The notes beneath the pieces are model-generated. The model worked only from the letters and a program-made list of their open reading frames with translations, had not been told where the DNA came from and searched no databases. A stretch of DNA of 64,000 nucleotides from Chitinophaga niastensis. Lineage in GTDB: Bacteria > Bacteroidota > Bacteroidia > Chitinophagales > Chitinophagaceae. This document shows, piece by piece, positions 27,474 to 36,966 of this stretch. Where the stretch lies: positions 1,860,001 to 1,924,000 of the forward strand of contig NZ_PYAW01000001.1 in assembly GCF_003014755.1 (NCBI RefSeq). The letters are read 5' to 3'. Position 1 is the first letter of the stretch; each line of letters opens with the position of its first letter. The position numbers and the translations under genes were made by a program.

Positions 27474-28763
27474 ATGAATTCCACAACTTTAGGTAAGTAT
27501 CGCTGGAGAGTATGTGCACTCTTATTTGTAGCTACCACGATTAACTATATTGACAGGCAGGTGTTAGGTTTGCTTAAGGGCGATTTGTCGCAGGAATTCA
27601 ACTGGACAGAAAAAGATTTTAGTAACCTGGTAATGGTTTTTTCTGCTGCTTATTCTATTGGTTTGCTGTTTTTTGGTGGATTGGTAGATAAGATCGGATC
27701 CAAGCGTGGATATAGTGTATCCATTATTGTTTGGAGCCTTTCTGCCATGGCACACGGACTGGTGCGTACTACGCTGGGCTTTGGTGTGGTAAGGTCTATA
27801 TTGGGCATCAGTGAGGCGGGTAACTTTCCTGCGGCTATTAAAACCACAGCGGAATGGTTTCCAAAGAAAGAAAGGGCATTAGCTACCGGTATATTCAATT
27901 CCGGGTCTAATATAGCTGCTGTAATAGGACCTGTAATGGTGTACTGGCTGGCGCGTAATCATGGCTGGAGAAGTGCTTTTGTGTGGACAGGCGCCATTGG
28001 TTTTGTATGGTTGATATTCTGGTGGATTTATTATGAAATTCCCAGTCGCCAGAAGAAATTAACGAAAGAAGAATTTGATCATATTCATAGTGATCAGGAA
28101 GTAGAAGAAGAGAAACCCAAGCCGGTAAAATGGGGAAAGCTGTTGCGGATAAGACAAACCTGGGCTTTTGTTTTTGGTAAATTACTAACAGATCCGGTGT
28201 GGTGGTTTTTCCTTTTCTGGTTGCCGGGCTACCTGGAGTCTATTTTTCATGTGAACATGAAATCCAACCTGGGCTTACCTATCATTATTATTTATTCTAT
28301 TACCAGCTTTGGTAGTATTGGTGGTGGCTGGTTATCCTCGCATCTTATTAAAAGCGGATGGCCTATTTTCAAAGCACGTAAAACATCTATGTTGATCTTT
28401 GCCCTTTGTGTAGTGCCTATTATGTTGATCCAATACACCAATGATTTATGGATGGCTATTGCCCTGATCAGTTTGGCCACTGCGGCGCATCAGGCATGGT
28501 CTGCTACTATTTTTACCACGGCTTCTGATATGTTCCCTAAGCGCGCTGTGAGTTCTGTGGTGGGTATTGGCGGTATGGCCGGATCAATTGGTGGTACGTT
28601 GTTTCCGATAGTGATTGGTACAATGCTGGATCATTATAAAGTAATTGGCAATATTGGTATCGGTTATAATATTCTCTTTACTATGTGTGGGGTAGCTTAC
28701 CTGTTAGCGTGGCTGGTGATGCATTTGTTTGCACCGCGGATGGAGCAGGTGAAGCTGGATTAG
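27474..28763 (+). CDS. MFS transporter, hexuronate (ExuT-like) family
   Basis: This 429-residue protein has about 12 membrane helices and the ACS (anion:cation symporter) family start ATTINYIDRQVLGLLKGDLSQEF. Other family marks are EAGNFPAAIKTTAEWFPKKERALATGIFNSGS in the first half and DMFPKRAVSSVVGIGGMAGSIGG in the second. This family includes ExuT and other sugar-acid carriers; the flanking uxa and kdg genes point to galacturonate or glucuronate uptake. It is separated from the aldolase by a gap that, with the aldolase 3' end, carries its own operator-promoter. Confidence 0.87.
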   Translation: MNSTTLGKYRWRVCALLFVATTINYIDRQVLGLLKGDLSQEFNWTEKDFSNLVMVFSAAYSIGLLFFGGLVDKIGSKRGYSVSIIVWSLSAMAHGLVRTTLGFGVVRSILGISEAGNFPAAIKTTAEWFPKKERALATGIFNSGSNIAAVIGPVMVYWLARNHGWRSAFVWTGAIGFVWLIFWWIYYEIPSRQKKLTKEEFDHIHSDQEVEEEKPKPVKWGKLLRIRQTWAFVFGKLLTDPVWWFFLFWLPGYLESIFHVNMKSNLGLPIIIIYSITSFGSIGGGWLSSHLIKSGWPIFKARKTSMLIFALCVVPIMLIQYTNDLWMAIALISLATAAHQAWSATIFTTASDMFPKRAVSSVVGIGGMAGSIGGTLFPIVIGTMLDHYKVIGNIGIGYNILFTMCGVAYLLAWLVMHLFAPRMEQVKLD

Positions 28764-28774
28764 TGTGGAGGGGG

Positions 28775-29019
28775 AAGGCCTTCGGCCTTTGTCTTATCCA
28801 GGATTAGGCTGATTATGATGATTTTTCTGATTTTTTAATGAGATGATTTTAGCGAAGATTATTTTTTGATACTCATAATAAAAACAAACGTCCGGGCAGA
28901 TGTCCGGACGTTTTTCTATTTACAGTAAAAAATAATCTTCGCTAAAATCATCTCATTAAAAAATCAGAAAAATCATCATAATCAGCCTAATCCTGGGTAA
29001 GATAACGACCGAAGGTCGT
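28775..29019. repeat. Imperfect 93-bp inverted repeat with terminal hairpins, surrounding a terminator
   Basis: The inner arms 28794-28867 and 28927-29000 are reverse complements over 74 bp with one mismatch. Outside them each arm ends in its own small hairpin, AAGGCC-TTC-GGCCTT at 28775-28789 and ACGACC-GAA-GGTCGT at 29005-29019. These two differ in stem sequence but each keeps perfect self-pairing. The 59-bp centre holds a terminator hairpin. The element lies between the 3' ends of the convergent transporter and uxaA genes. It may be a mobile or REP-like element or a large convergent terminator. Confidence 0.85.
28886..28915. terminator. Bidirectional Rho-independent terminator
   Basis: AAACGTCCGG (28886-28895) pairs with CCGGACGTTT (28904-28913) around an 8-base loop, with A-rich sequence before and TTTTT after. 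It is central in the 93-bp inverted repeat and serves both convergent genes. Confidence 0.85.
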
Positions 29020-29026
29020 ATAGCCA

Positions 29027-30673
29027 TTACAGTGATACCCCTCTTTTCCACGGAATAAAGTCATCCTGGTTCAGTTGCTCTGCTTTGGTATGTACCTCTC
29101 CACTGGCAGTTTTGATCACGTATTCGAGGATTTCTTCGCCCATTTGAGCGATGCTGTGCTGGCCGCTGATAATCGTACCGGTGTCGATATCGATGATATC
29201 TTTCATACGGGTAGCCAGTTTGGTATTGGTAGCCAGTTTTACCACCGGTGCAATAGGATTGCCGGTAGGTGTGCCCAAACCTGTAGTAAACAGTACCACG
29301 TTGGCGCCGGAGCCTACTTCAGCGGAAGTAGATTCCACGTCATTGCCGGGAGTACACAACAGGTTAAGCCCTGGTTTGGTTACATATTCTGTATAATCCA
29401 ACACATCGGTAACGGGTGAGGTACCGCCTTTTTTAGCTGCCCCGGCAGATTTGATGGCATCGGTGACCAGGCCATCTTTGATATTTCCGGGAGAAGGATT
29501 CATGTAGAAGCCTGAACCTACTGACTGGGCTTGCGTTTCATACGCACGCATGATGCGGATGAATTTTTCGGAAGTAGCTTCAGATTCGCAACGGTTAATC
29601 AGTTCCTGTTCCACGCCGCATAATTCAGGGAATTCGGAGAGGATGGAAGTGCCGCCCAGCGCCACCAGGAGGTCGGATGTATGCCCTACAGCCGGGTTGG
29701 CGGAGATGCCGGAGAAACCATCGGAGCCACCGCATTCCAGTCCTATTACCAGTTTGGATAACGGACTTGGCTGACGTGTTTGCTTATTTACTTCTACCAG
29801 CGCCAAAAATGTATCTTTAATGGCAGCAGATAGCATGGCAAACTCGGAAGCGCTTTTCTGCTGTTCGTATACCAGTACCGGTTTGTTGAAACCCGGATTC
29901 AGTTTTTTCAGTGATTTCTGCAGGATGGATACCTGGGCATGCTGACATCCCAAACTCAGGATAGTAGCACCTGCCACGTTGGAATGATGAATATAACCGG
30001 CGAGCAATGCACATAATGCATCAGAATCCTGACGGGTACCACCGCAACCACCTTCGTGGGTAAGGAATTTAATACCGTCTATATTAGGAAACACTACATT
30101 TCGTTTAGCCGTTTCAGTTAGTACACCAGCTTCGTAATTTTTTATAGCTTCCATGTTACCGCTTTTATAGAGCGATACCAGGTCCTGCACCTGTTCGTTG
30201 TACATTTCTGCAGGTGAAAAACCGAGTCCTTTTTCAAAGGCGGTTTTGATCACACTTACATTTCTGTTTTCACAAAATACCAATGGGATAACCAGCCAGT
30301 AGTTACGTGTACCTACCTGCCCATCGGTACGCTGATAGCCCATAAAGGAGCGGTCTTTCCATTTATTAACATCTGGTGCCTGCCATTCCAGGGAGCCATC
30401 TTTTTCATGAAAAGCATTGGCATCATGTACTACATTTTCTGTAGTAATGCTTTGTCCCTGCAGGATGGTTTGATTAGCCTTACCTACCAGTACGCCGTAC
30501 ATGGTAATAGGGGCGCCGGCCTCAATATTATTGATGAGGAATTTATGTTTAGCAGAAATATTTTGCTGAAGCTGAATGTTATGGCCGTTAAAAGATATGT
30601 TTGTTCCCGCTGGTATATCCTGTAGGGCAACCAACACATTATCGTCAGGATGAATTTGTAAGTAAGCGTTCAT
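29027..30673 (-). CDS. uxaA: Altronate dehydratase
   Basis: This 548-residue protein has an N-terminal SAF domain (DNVLVALQDIPAGTNI) fused to the large UxaA catalytic domain with GYQRTDGQVGTRNYWLVIPLV, THEGGCGGTRQD and LECGGSDGFSGISANPAVG. The conserved cysteines fit the iron-dependent dehydratase site. It dehydrates altronate to KDG, linking UxaB to KdgK. It is transcribed opposite to the other uxa genes and diverges from the first lacI gene. Confidence 0.94.
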   Translation of the reverse strand: MNAYLQIHPDDNVLVALQDIPAGTNISFNGHNIQLQQNISAKHKFLINNIEAGAPITMYGVLVGKANQTILQGQSITTENVVHDANAFHEKDGSLEWQAPDVNKWKDRSFMGYQRTDGQVGTRNYWLVIPLVFCENRNVSVIKTAFEKGLGFSPAEMYNEQVQDLVSLYKSGNMEAIKNYEAGVLTETAKRNVVFPNIDGIKFLTHEGGCGGTRQDSDALCALLAGYIHHSNVAGATILSLGCQHAQVSILQKSLKKLNPGFNKPVLVYEQQKSASEFAMLSAAIKDTFLALVEVNKQTRQPSPLSKLVIGLECGGSDGFSGISANPAVGHTSDLLVALGGTSILSEFPELCGVEQELINRCESEATSEKFIRIMRAYETQAQSVGSGFYMNPSPGNIKDGLVTDAIKSAGAAKKGGTSPVTDVLDYTEYVTKPGLNLLCTPGNDVESTSAEVGSGANVVLFTTGLGTPTGNPIAPVVKLATNTKLATRMKDIIDIDTGTIISGQHSIAQMGEEILEYVIKTASGEVHTKAEQLNQDDFIPWKRGVSL

Positions 30674-30902
30674 AAGAGCTAAAGTAGTAAATATCGTTTC
30701 CTGCTGTTAATACTAAAATGTTAATCCTTGATAAGATTTTGACTATTTGGTAAAACTGCTGGAATGTTTAATGGGTGCAAGTTACGAATGAATCAGGAAA
30801 TGTTAATTTCCAATTACGAAATATTTGCTATCTGCCGGATATATAGAGAGAAATGATGGTGGCTAATTCGTATTTTGTTACCAGAAAATTCTATTCCGCC
30901 TT

Positions 30903-31925
30903 ATGCAAAAACATGAAAGTACTATTGTAGATATAGCGAAGGCGCTGAATTTATCCGTCGCTACCGTGTCGAGGGCATTAAACGATCACCCTAAAATAAG
31001 TGCTGCTACCAAAATCAAGGTAAAAGAGCAGGCCAATGCGTTGGAATACCGGCGAAACACACTGGCATCGGGCCTTAGGGGAAGCCGCACGAATAATATA
31101 GGTTTGATCATTCCACGGGTGTCTATGTATTTTCATGCGGCAGCTATTACTGCCATTCAGAACAAGCTGCATCTGCAGGGTTACAACCTGATTATCGGCC
31201 AAACCAATGATGCTGTGGAGATGGAGAAACAATTGGCCAGTGCCATGTTTTCCAGCAGGGTAGATGGTTTGATGGTAGCCTCTACTTTTTATACGACTGA
31301 TTTTTCGCATTTTGATGTGTTTATACGGAATAATATTCCCCTGGTATTTTTTGACCGCGTTCCGATAGATTTTTACCCTGCACAGGTGATCAAGGGAGAT
31401 GATTACCAGGGCGGCTTTATGGCCACAGCCCATTTAGCGAAGGCCGGATGTAAAACGATTGCACACTTATCCGGGCCGCTGAGCTGCAATTTGTATAAAG
31501 ATCGTTATGCCGGCTATATTGATGCATTGCGAAAATACAAGCTGCCTTTTAAGAAAGAGTGGGTGTTTTTTAATGAACTTACACCAGAGAACGCTTTACT
31601 GATAGCCAAACAATTATTTGTGAAGAAGCCCTACCCGCAAGGAGTATTTGCCTCCAATGATACTTCTGCTATTGTGGTGCTGGAATATGCGCGGGCGCTG
31701 CAATTGCGGATACCAGCCGAACTGAAGATAGTTGGTTACTCCAATGACCCGCGGACAGCCATCATAACCCCTGCCATTACCACTATAGAGCAGTTTCCTG
31801 ATAAGGTAGGAGAGCGGGCTGTAGCCGCGCTGCTGGAGATCATGAATGGTGCGCGGCGTAAAAAAGACCAGGTACAAACGCCTATCATTACCGCTGTAGA
31901 GCTGATCAGGCGAGCTTCTGCATAA
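30903..31925 (+). CDS. LacI family transcriptional regulator (copy 1)
   Basis: This 340-residue repressor begins with a LacI HTH (TIVDIAKALNLSVATVSRALNDHPKIS) and hinge, followed by a periplasmic-binding-protein-like sensor (NIGLIIPRVSMYFHAAAIT ... SRVDGLMVASTF ... PLVFFDRVP). It is a paralogue of the regulator at 44318, sharing YTTDFSHFDVF and IVGYSNDPRT among other blocks. It diverges from uxaA and lies upstream of susC. Likely operators are the TGCAAACGTTTGCA palindromes near susC, the transporter and DUF2264; the effector is probably a uronate or KDG-like intermediate. Confidence 0.92.
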   Translation: MQKHESTIVDIAKALNLSVATVSRALNDHPKISAATKIKVKEQANALEYRRNTLASGLRGSRTNNIGLIIPRVSMYFHAAAITAIQNKLHLQGYNLIIGQTNDAVEMEKQLASAMFSSRVDGLMVASTFYTTDFSHFDVFIRNNIPLVFFDRVPIDFYPAQVIKGDDYQGGFMATAHLAKAGCKTIAHLSGPLSCNLYKDRYAGYIDALRKYKLPFKKEWVFFNELTPENALLIAKQLFVKKPYPQGVFASNDTSAIVVLEYARALQLRIPAELKIVGYSNDPRTAIITPAITTIEQFPDKVGERAVAALLEIMNGARRKKDQVQTPIITAVELIRRASA

Positions 31926-32022
31926 TTTCTGCTGCATTTTTGGACGCTCTTCCTTTTAACCTGATATTGCCCTGTTTCCTAACCGGCAATTGGCTGGATG
32001 AGCCCTTTGAAAATAAATTTTA

Positions 32023-32061
32023 TGCAAACGTTTGAATTATTGGATTAATTCGATATTTTTG
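32023..32061 (+). promoter_or_regulatory. susC promoter with overlapping LacI-type operator
   Basis: TGCAAACGTTTGAA (32023-32036) overlaps the -33 TTG (32032-32034). Exactly 19 bases further is TATTTTTG (32054-32061), a perfect TAnnTTTG. This implies a transcript start near 32068 and a leader of about 190 bases before susC. In the rest of the 334-bp gap between lacI and susC only the second operator at 32232 is recognisable. Confidence 0.68.
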
Positions 32062-32231
32062 ATTTCAGCATCCACAGCATAAATTCATAGGACGTGTCAA
32101 CCAAATTTAATTTAGCATAATGTCATGTGGTGCTGTATTTAGCGCATTTCCAATTAAAGATTAGCATAATTCCGTTATTAGAACAATGAGTGAAGAAGAG
32201 TGAACAGGATTCCAATTATTATATAATTTAA

Positions 32232-32245
32232 TGCAAACGTTTACA
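32232..32245 (+). promoter_or_regulatory. Second LacI-type operator, in the susC leader
   Basis: TGCAAACGTTTACA differs from the full palindrome at one base and lies 14 bp before the susC ATG. With the site at 32023 it gives a spacing of 209 bp, suitable for repression by a looped dimer-of-dimers or as a roadblock. Confidence 0.55.
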
Positions 32246-32259
32246 TTAAACTCGCGTTT

Positions 32260-35200
32260 ATGAAAAAACTGCTTGGGGCATCACTATGCATATGGGGAAT
32301 ATGCGTAGTACAGACTGCTATTGCCCAGGAAAAAAGATCCCTTACCGGCTCCGTTAAAGATGCACAGGGCACCACACTGCTAGGTGTAACTGTAGGCATA
32401 AAAAATACGTCCATCGGCACTGTAACCAGCGCAGATGGTAAATTCCACCTGAATATCAGTGATAAAGACACGCTCGTATTGAGTTTCGTAGGATTTAACA
32501 AAAAAGAAGTCGCTGTTAATAAACAAGGCGATATGAAAATAATACTGGAGGCCACCGCTACCAGCTTAAATGAAACAGTAGTAGTGGGTTATGGTGTGCA
32601 GAAGAAAGTAAACCTTTCCGGTGCCGTAACCAGCGTGAACTTCGATAAAACCATGCAAAGCCGCCCGGTAACAGACCTGAGCACGGCATTGAGTGGTATG
32701 GCTCCCGGCGTAAGCGTTTCGCAGGCCTCCGGGCAACCTGGTCGCGAAAACGCCACCATCCGCATTCGGGGGGTAGGAACACTCAATAATGCAGATCCTT
32801 TTATCCTGGTAGATGGTATTGAAAGCAGCATGAGCGATGTAAACATGGCAGATGTGGAAAGTATATCTGTGCTCAAAGATGCAGCAGCAGCAGCTATTTA
32901 CGGCTCCCGCGCTGCTAACGGCGTGGTACTCATCTCCACTAAAAAAGGAAAGAAAGGAAAAACAACGGTTTCCTACAACGGTTATTATGGTGTGCAAAAA
33001 GCCACCCGTTTGTTTAATCCGGTGAGTGATTATGCTACTTACATGCAGCTGATGAATCGTGTAGCCGTTGCGGATAATCCATCCAACACATTGCCGTTTA
33101 AACAGGCTACCATTGACTCCTGGAAAAATGCCACCGACAGAACACTGTATCCTAATACAGACTGGATGGGCGTTTTATTTGGTCAGGGAAAGATGACCGG
33201 TCATACTGTTTCCGTTTCCGGCGGCTCTGATAAAACGACTTATTATATGTCGCTCGACTATCTGCATAATGAAGGTATCATGAAAAATACCAGTCAGGAC
33301 AGATACATGATGCGCCTTAATGCTGATCATGAGATCAGCAAAAAAATAAAAGTAGGTGCTAACATAGCGCTTACCTGGAAAGAGCGCAGGGAGCCACAGG
33401 ATGTAGGCACTATCTTAACGAATGCAGCCAGTACTACACCCGGCATCACTCCTAAAATTACAGATGCCAACGGAACCCGCTATGGCGGCCGTAATACAGA
33501 TGATGAAAACGGTCAGTTGGATAACCCGCTGCAGTACATTGAAACATGGAACAGACCTAATCGTCAGCAGAGAACATTTGCCAAAGTATACGGTGAATGG
33601 AGCATCATTGATGGATTGAAATTTCAGGTAAACGGTGCCGCTGATTATTTTAACGTGGCGCAGAAAAGTTATGCTTTAGCCGGTGCTATTCAGAACAGGT
33701 GGAACTTCCAGAAAAATATTGTTGCACAACAGCTGGATCAGCAGCCCGCTTCATTGGCACAAATGGATAGTACAAACCTGCACCTTACTTATTTTGCTAC
33801 ACTGAATTACACCAAAAATTTAGGTACAGATCATCATTTTAATGTGCTGGCCGGTATGAGCAGTGAATCTGTAAGAGGTACACTGATGACCGCCAGTGTA
33901 CAGAACTTCCCGACCAATAACACCTGGGAATTGGGTGCTGGTCTGGAACAACCAAAAGTAGGTGGTACATCAGATATTTATAAAATCATTTCCTATTTTG
34001 GCCGAGTTAACTACGACTATAAAAATAAATATCTGCTGGAAGCAAATCTGCGTAGAGATGGATCATCTAAATTCCGCTCTGGCCTGCAGTATGGTGTTTA
34101 TCCTTCTTTCTCTGCAGCATGGCGTTTGCTGGAAGAACCTTTTATCAAAGACGTAATACCTGCATGGGTAAACAATGTAAAGGTGAGAGCTTCCTGGGGT
34201 AAACTGGGGAATGACAGGATTCCATTGTATTCCTTTATGGACCTGTATTCTGCCGGACAAAACTATTCTTATGGCGGAAGCATTGCTGCTGGTCTTACAC
34301 CACTTACTATGGCCAATCAGAATATTACATGGGAAAAAACTACCAGCTCCAATCTGGGTGTAGATGCCAATCTCTTTAATGATCATTTTAACGTGACTTT
34401 TGATGTGTTTAATCGCCACACTTCAGATATCCTGGTAAAACTGGGTCTTTCTTCTTTGTATGGTGGCCTCACACCTCCTTATCAGAATGTGGGTATTGTG
34501 GATAACAAAGGCTGGGAGCTGAGCATGGGCTACAATAACAGCGCAGGTGATTTCAGATACGGTATATCCGGTAACGTTAGTAATATCAATAATAAGGTTG
34601 TTAAATTCCAGGGCAACGCTATTGGAACGTTAAGCGGCGCTTCTGTTATTAAAGAAGGATGGTCTATTGGTTCTTTGTATGGTTTACAGGTAGCAGGTAT
34701 TTTCCAGAATGATGCAGACGTAGCTGCCTGGGCTAAACAGCGCACTGCCGGTACTAATAAACCTGGTGATTTCAAGTTTGTAGACATGAATAATGATAAG
34801 GTAGTGGATGGTGCTGACCGTATTAACATGGGTAATACTATTCCTAACTGGTACTTCGGTTTAAATTTGAATGCAGGTTACAAAGGTTTTGATCTGGCCT
34901 TGTTGTTTCAGGGTGTAGGTGGTGTAAAGAGATATTACCAGGATAACTGGTATACCAGCGGTATCCGCGCCGGACGTGAAATCAACGCTGATTTCCAGAA
35001 TGCCTGGACACCGGACAATCCTAATACCAACATGCCGCGCTTAACAGCTGCAGCTAATACAGATAATACACAAGCCAATACTTTCTGGGTACAGAATGCA
35101 TCTTTTGTACGCCTCAAAAATATTCAGTTGTCTTATACCATTCCAAAGAAAGTTTTCAGGAGCACACTGCAAAGCATCCGTGTATATGTGAATGCACAAA

Positions 35201-35319
35201 ATGCCTTTACCTGGACCAAATTTAAAGGACTTGATCCTGAAGTGAGCGACTATACGCAACCCGGTATTCAATATCCGAATGTGCGTGTAATTACAGGTGG
35301 TGTAAACGTGATCTTCTAA
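32260..35319 (+). CDS. SusC/RagA-type TonB-dependent outer membrane transporter
   Basis: This 1019-residue protein has a signal peptide (residues 1-22), a carboxypeptidase-regulatory-like domain (SLTGSVKDAQGTTLLGVTVGIK), and the SusC plug motif NETVVVGYGVQKKVNLSGAV. A beta-barrel follows, ending in an aromatic residue (GVNVIF). It imports oligosaccharides with the SusD lid. There is no STN domain, so signalling through an anti-sigma factor is not expected; control fits the LacI-type operators upstream. The SusD partner follows after 18 bp. Confidence 0.95.
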   Translation: MKKLLGASLCIWGICVVQTAIAQEKRSLTGSVKDAQGTTLLGVTVGIKNTSIGTVTSADGKFHLNISDKDTLVLSFVGFNKKEVAVNKQGDMKIILEATATSLNETVVVGYGVQKKVNLSGAVTSVNFDKTMQSRPVTDLSTALSGMAPGVSVSQASGQPGRENATIRIRGVGTLNNADPFILVDGIESSMSDVNMADVESISVLKDAAAAAIYGSRAANGVVLISTKKGKKGKTTVSYNGYYGVQKATRLFNPVSDYATYMQLMNRVAVADNPSNTLPFKQATIDSWKNATDRTLYPNTDWMGVLFGQGKMTGHTVSVSGGSDKTTYYMSLDYLHNEGIMKNTSQDRYMMRLNADHEISKKIKVGANIALTWKERREPQDVGTILTNAASTTPGITPKITDANGTRYGGRNTDDENGQLDNPLQYIETWNRPNRQQRTFAKVYGEWSIIDGLKFQVNGAADYFNVAQKSYALAGAIQNRWNFQKNIVAQQLDQQPASLAQMDSTNLHLTYFATLNYTKNLGTDHHFNVLAGMSSESVRGTLMTASVQNFPTNNTWELGAGLEQPKVGGTSDIYKIISYFGRVNYDYKNKYLLEANLRRDGSSKFRSGLQYGVYPSFSAAWRLLEEPFIKDVIPAWVNNVKVRASWGKLGNDRIPLYSFMDLYSAGQNYSYGGSIAAGLTPLTMANQNITWEKTTSSNLGVDANLFNDHFNVTFDVFNRHTSDILVKLGLSSLYGGLTPPYQNVGIVDNKGWELSMGYNNSAGDFRYGISGNVSNINNKVVKFQGNAIGTLSGASVIKEGWSIGSLYGLQVAGIFQNDADVAAWAKQRTAGTNKPGDFKFVDMNNDKVVDGADRINMGNTIPNWYFGLNLNAGYKGFDLALLFQGVGGVKRYYQDNWYTSGIRAGREINADFQNAWTPDNPNTNMPRLTAAANTDNTQANTFWVQNASFVRLKNIQLSYTIPKKVFRSTLQSIRVYVNAQNAFTWTKFKGLDPEVSDYTQPGIQYPNVRVITGGVNVIF

Positions 35320-35337
35320 TCATTAAACGGTAAGAAA

Positions 35338-36879
35338 ATGAATAAGATATTAACAGCTATATATGCATGCAGTTTATTAACACTGGGTGCCTGCAAAAAA
35401 GATTTCCTGGTAACTACACCATCAGATAAAGTATCTGGCAATAATTTCTGGCAAACAGATAAAGATGCTAATTCCGGTGTTAATGCGGTGTACAATGATT
35501 TGCAAAATAATGACATCTTCGGATTGTATGTATATAATGACGGCTTAACGCCTTCTGCCTACATATGGGATGATGGTGGTACAGGTTTTGGTCCTATTGC
35601 CAAAGGCAATATGAATCCCTTTACTACGGCTCCTGCCAATAAGTTTAAAGCTTTGTACAATGGCATTTATCGTGCTAACCTGGCGCTGGAAAAGCTGCCG
35701 GGTGTGAAAATGGATCCTGCAATTAATCATCGCCTGATAGCAGAAGTTTCCTTTTTACGTGCGTTATTTTATTATCAGTTAACAGATTTTTTTGGAGATG
35801 TTCCGCTGATTACCAAAATCATTCCTTTAAATGGTGCGTTGCCAGGTAAGGAAACAAGGGCTAATCTGCTGGCCTTTATCATTAAAGAAGCCAGTGCAGC
35901 GGCCGATTCATTACCTAAAAGTTATAGTGCTGCCATGACCGGTCATGCTACACAAGGTGCTGCATTAACGCTGAAAGCAAAGGCACAGCTGTTGGCTAAA
36001 CAATATCCTGAAGCGGCTGCTACCTGTCAGACCATCAGCGGCTTAGGATATGATCTGTATACTGATTACAGGAATATGTTTATTTCTACCAGTGCAGAAA
36101 ATAATGTGGAAGTGATTTTTGATATACAATACCTTGCCCCCGGACTTGGCCAGGGTAGCCTGTTAGACAAACGTTTATCTACCCGTAGTTCTTTTTCCAG
36201 TGGTTGGAGCAATGTGTATGCATCTGTAAACCTGGTGAAAAACTATGAAATGAAAAACGGTAAAGCCATTACAGACCCCGCTTCCGGTTATGATGCCGCC
36301 AATCCATATAACGGCAGGGATCCACGTTTGGATTATACCGTAGTAAGACCCGGTGCTACCTGGAAAGGGATTCCTTATGAAAAATTAAGATTGGATAATT
36401 TCGCCACCTTTACCGGTTACCTGACAAGAAAATATGTATTGGAAGTAGATGGTTTTGGTGCAGGTGATTCTCCCCTCAATTTTATAATTTTCAGATATGC
36501 AGATGTATTGCTGATGCTGGCAGAAGCAGAGAATGAAGCTGCCGGACCGGATGGTACTGTATATGCTGCTATTAACAAGGTAAGGGCGCGTAAAGGAGTT
36601 GATATGCCTCCTATTCCGGCTGGTAAATCAAAGGATGAAATGCGTGATATTATTCGTCATGAGCGTATGATAGAATTTGCTATGGAAGGCACTTATTATT
36701 CAGATATCCGCAGATGGGGCATTGCTACGCAGCTGATGAATGGTCTGATAGTAACCAATATTGCCGGTCAGCAGATTGATAAAATTAACTTTGTGGATGC
36801 GTTTAACTTATGGCCTATTCCACAGGCGGAAATAGATCTGAACAGTAACCTGGTTCAAAATCCGAACTATGTTAAATAA
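35338..36879 (+). CDS. SusD/RagB-type surface glycan-binding lipoprotein
   Basis: This 513-residue lipoprotein has a lipobox LTLGACKKD (Cys19) and the SusD-like TPR region (LIAEVSFLRALFYYQLTDFFGDVPLIT). The RagB C-terminal block contains RADVLLMLAEAENEA-type and RHERMIEFAMEGTYYSDIRRWG motifs. It forms the lid of the SusC transporter and binds the incoming glycan. The glycan is probably uronate-rich given the neighbours. A hairpin terminator follows the stop codon. Confidence 0.95.
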   Translation: MNKILTAIYACSLLTLGACKKDFLVTTPSDKVSGNNFWQTDKDANSGVNAVYNDLQNNDIFGLYVYNDGLTPSAYIWDDGGTGFGPIAKGNMNPFTTAPANKFKALYNGIYRANLALEKLPGVKMDPAINHRLIAEVSFLRALFYYQLTDFFGDVPLITKIIPLNGALPGKETRANLLAFIIKEASAAADSLPKSYSAAMTGHATQGAALTLKAKAQLLAKQYPEAAATCQTISGLGYDLYTDYRNMFISTSAENNVEVIFDIQYLAPGLGQGSLLDKRLSTRSSFSSGWSNVYASVNLVKNYEMKNGKAITDPASGYDAANPYNGRDPRLDYTVVRPGATWKGIPYEKLRLDNFATFTGYLTRKYVLEVDGFGAGDSPLNFIIFRYADVLLMLAEAENEAAGPDGTVYAAINKVRARKGVDMPPIPAGKSKDEMRDIIRHERMIEFAMEGTYYSDIRRWGIATQLMNGLIVTNIAGQQIDKINFVDAFNLWPIPQAEIDLNSNLVQNPNYVK

Positions 36880-36908
36880 GATAAAGCGTAGTGAACATTG
36901 AATATCTT

Positions 36909-36941
36909 ATGCCACGACTTTTAGTCGTGGCATGTATTTTT
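36909..36941 (+). terminator. Rho-independent terminator after susD
   Basis: ATGCCACGACT (36909-36919) and AGTCGTGGCAT (36923-36933) form a perfect 11-bp stem with a TTT loop, followed by GTATTTTTTA. It probably cuts transcription between susD and the lyase gene, or acts as a partial stop. Confidence 0.8.
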
Positions 36942-36966
36942 TATCTTGCTTAAAATTAATTGTCAT

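Noticed and set aside
28775..29019. Insertion sequence ends
   Set aside because: The interior holds only a terminator, no transposase; there is no target-site duplication that can be seen.
32023..32245. Catabolite repression cre sites of the CcpA type
   Set aside because: The palindrome resembles cre, but CcpA is a Firmicutes regulator; two local LacI paralogues explain the sites better.
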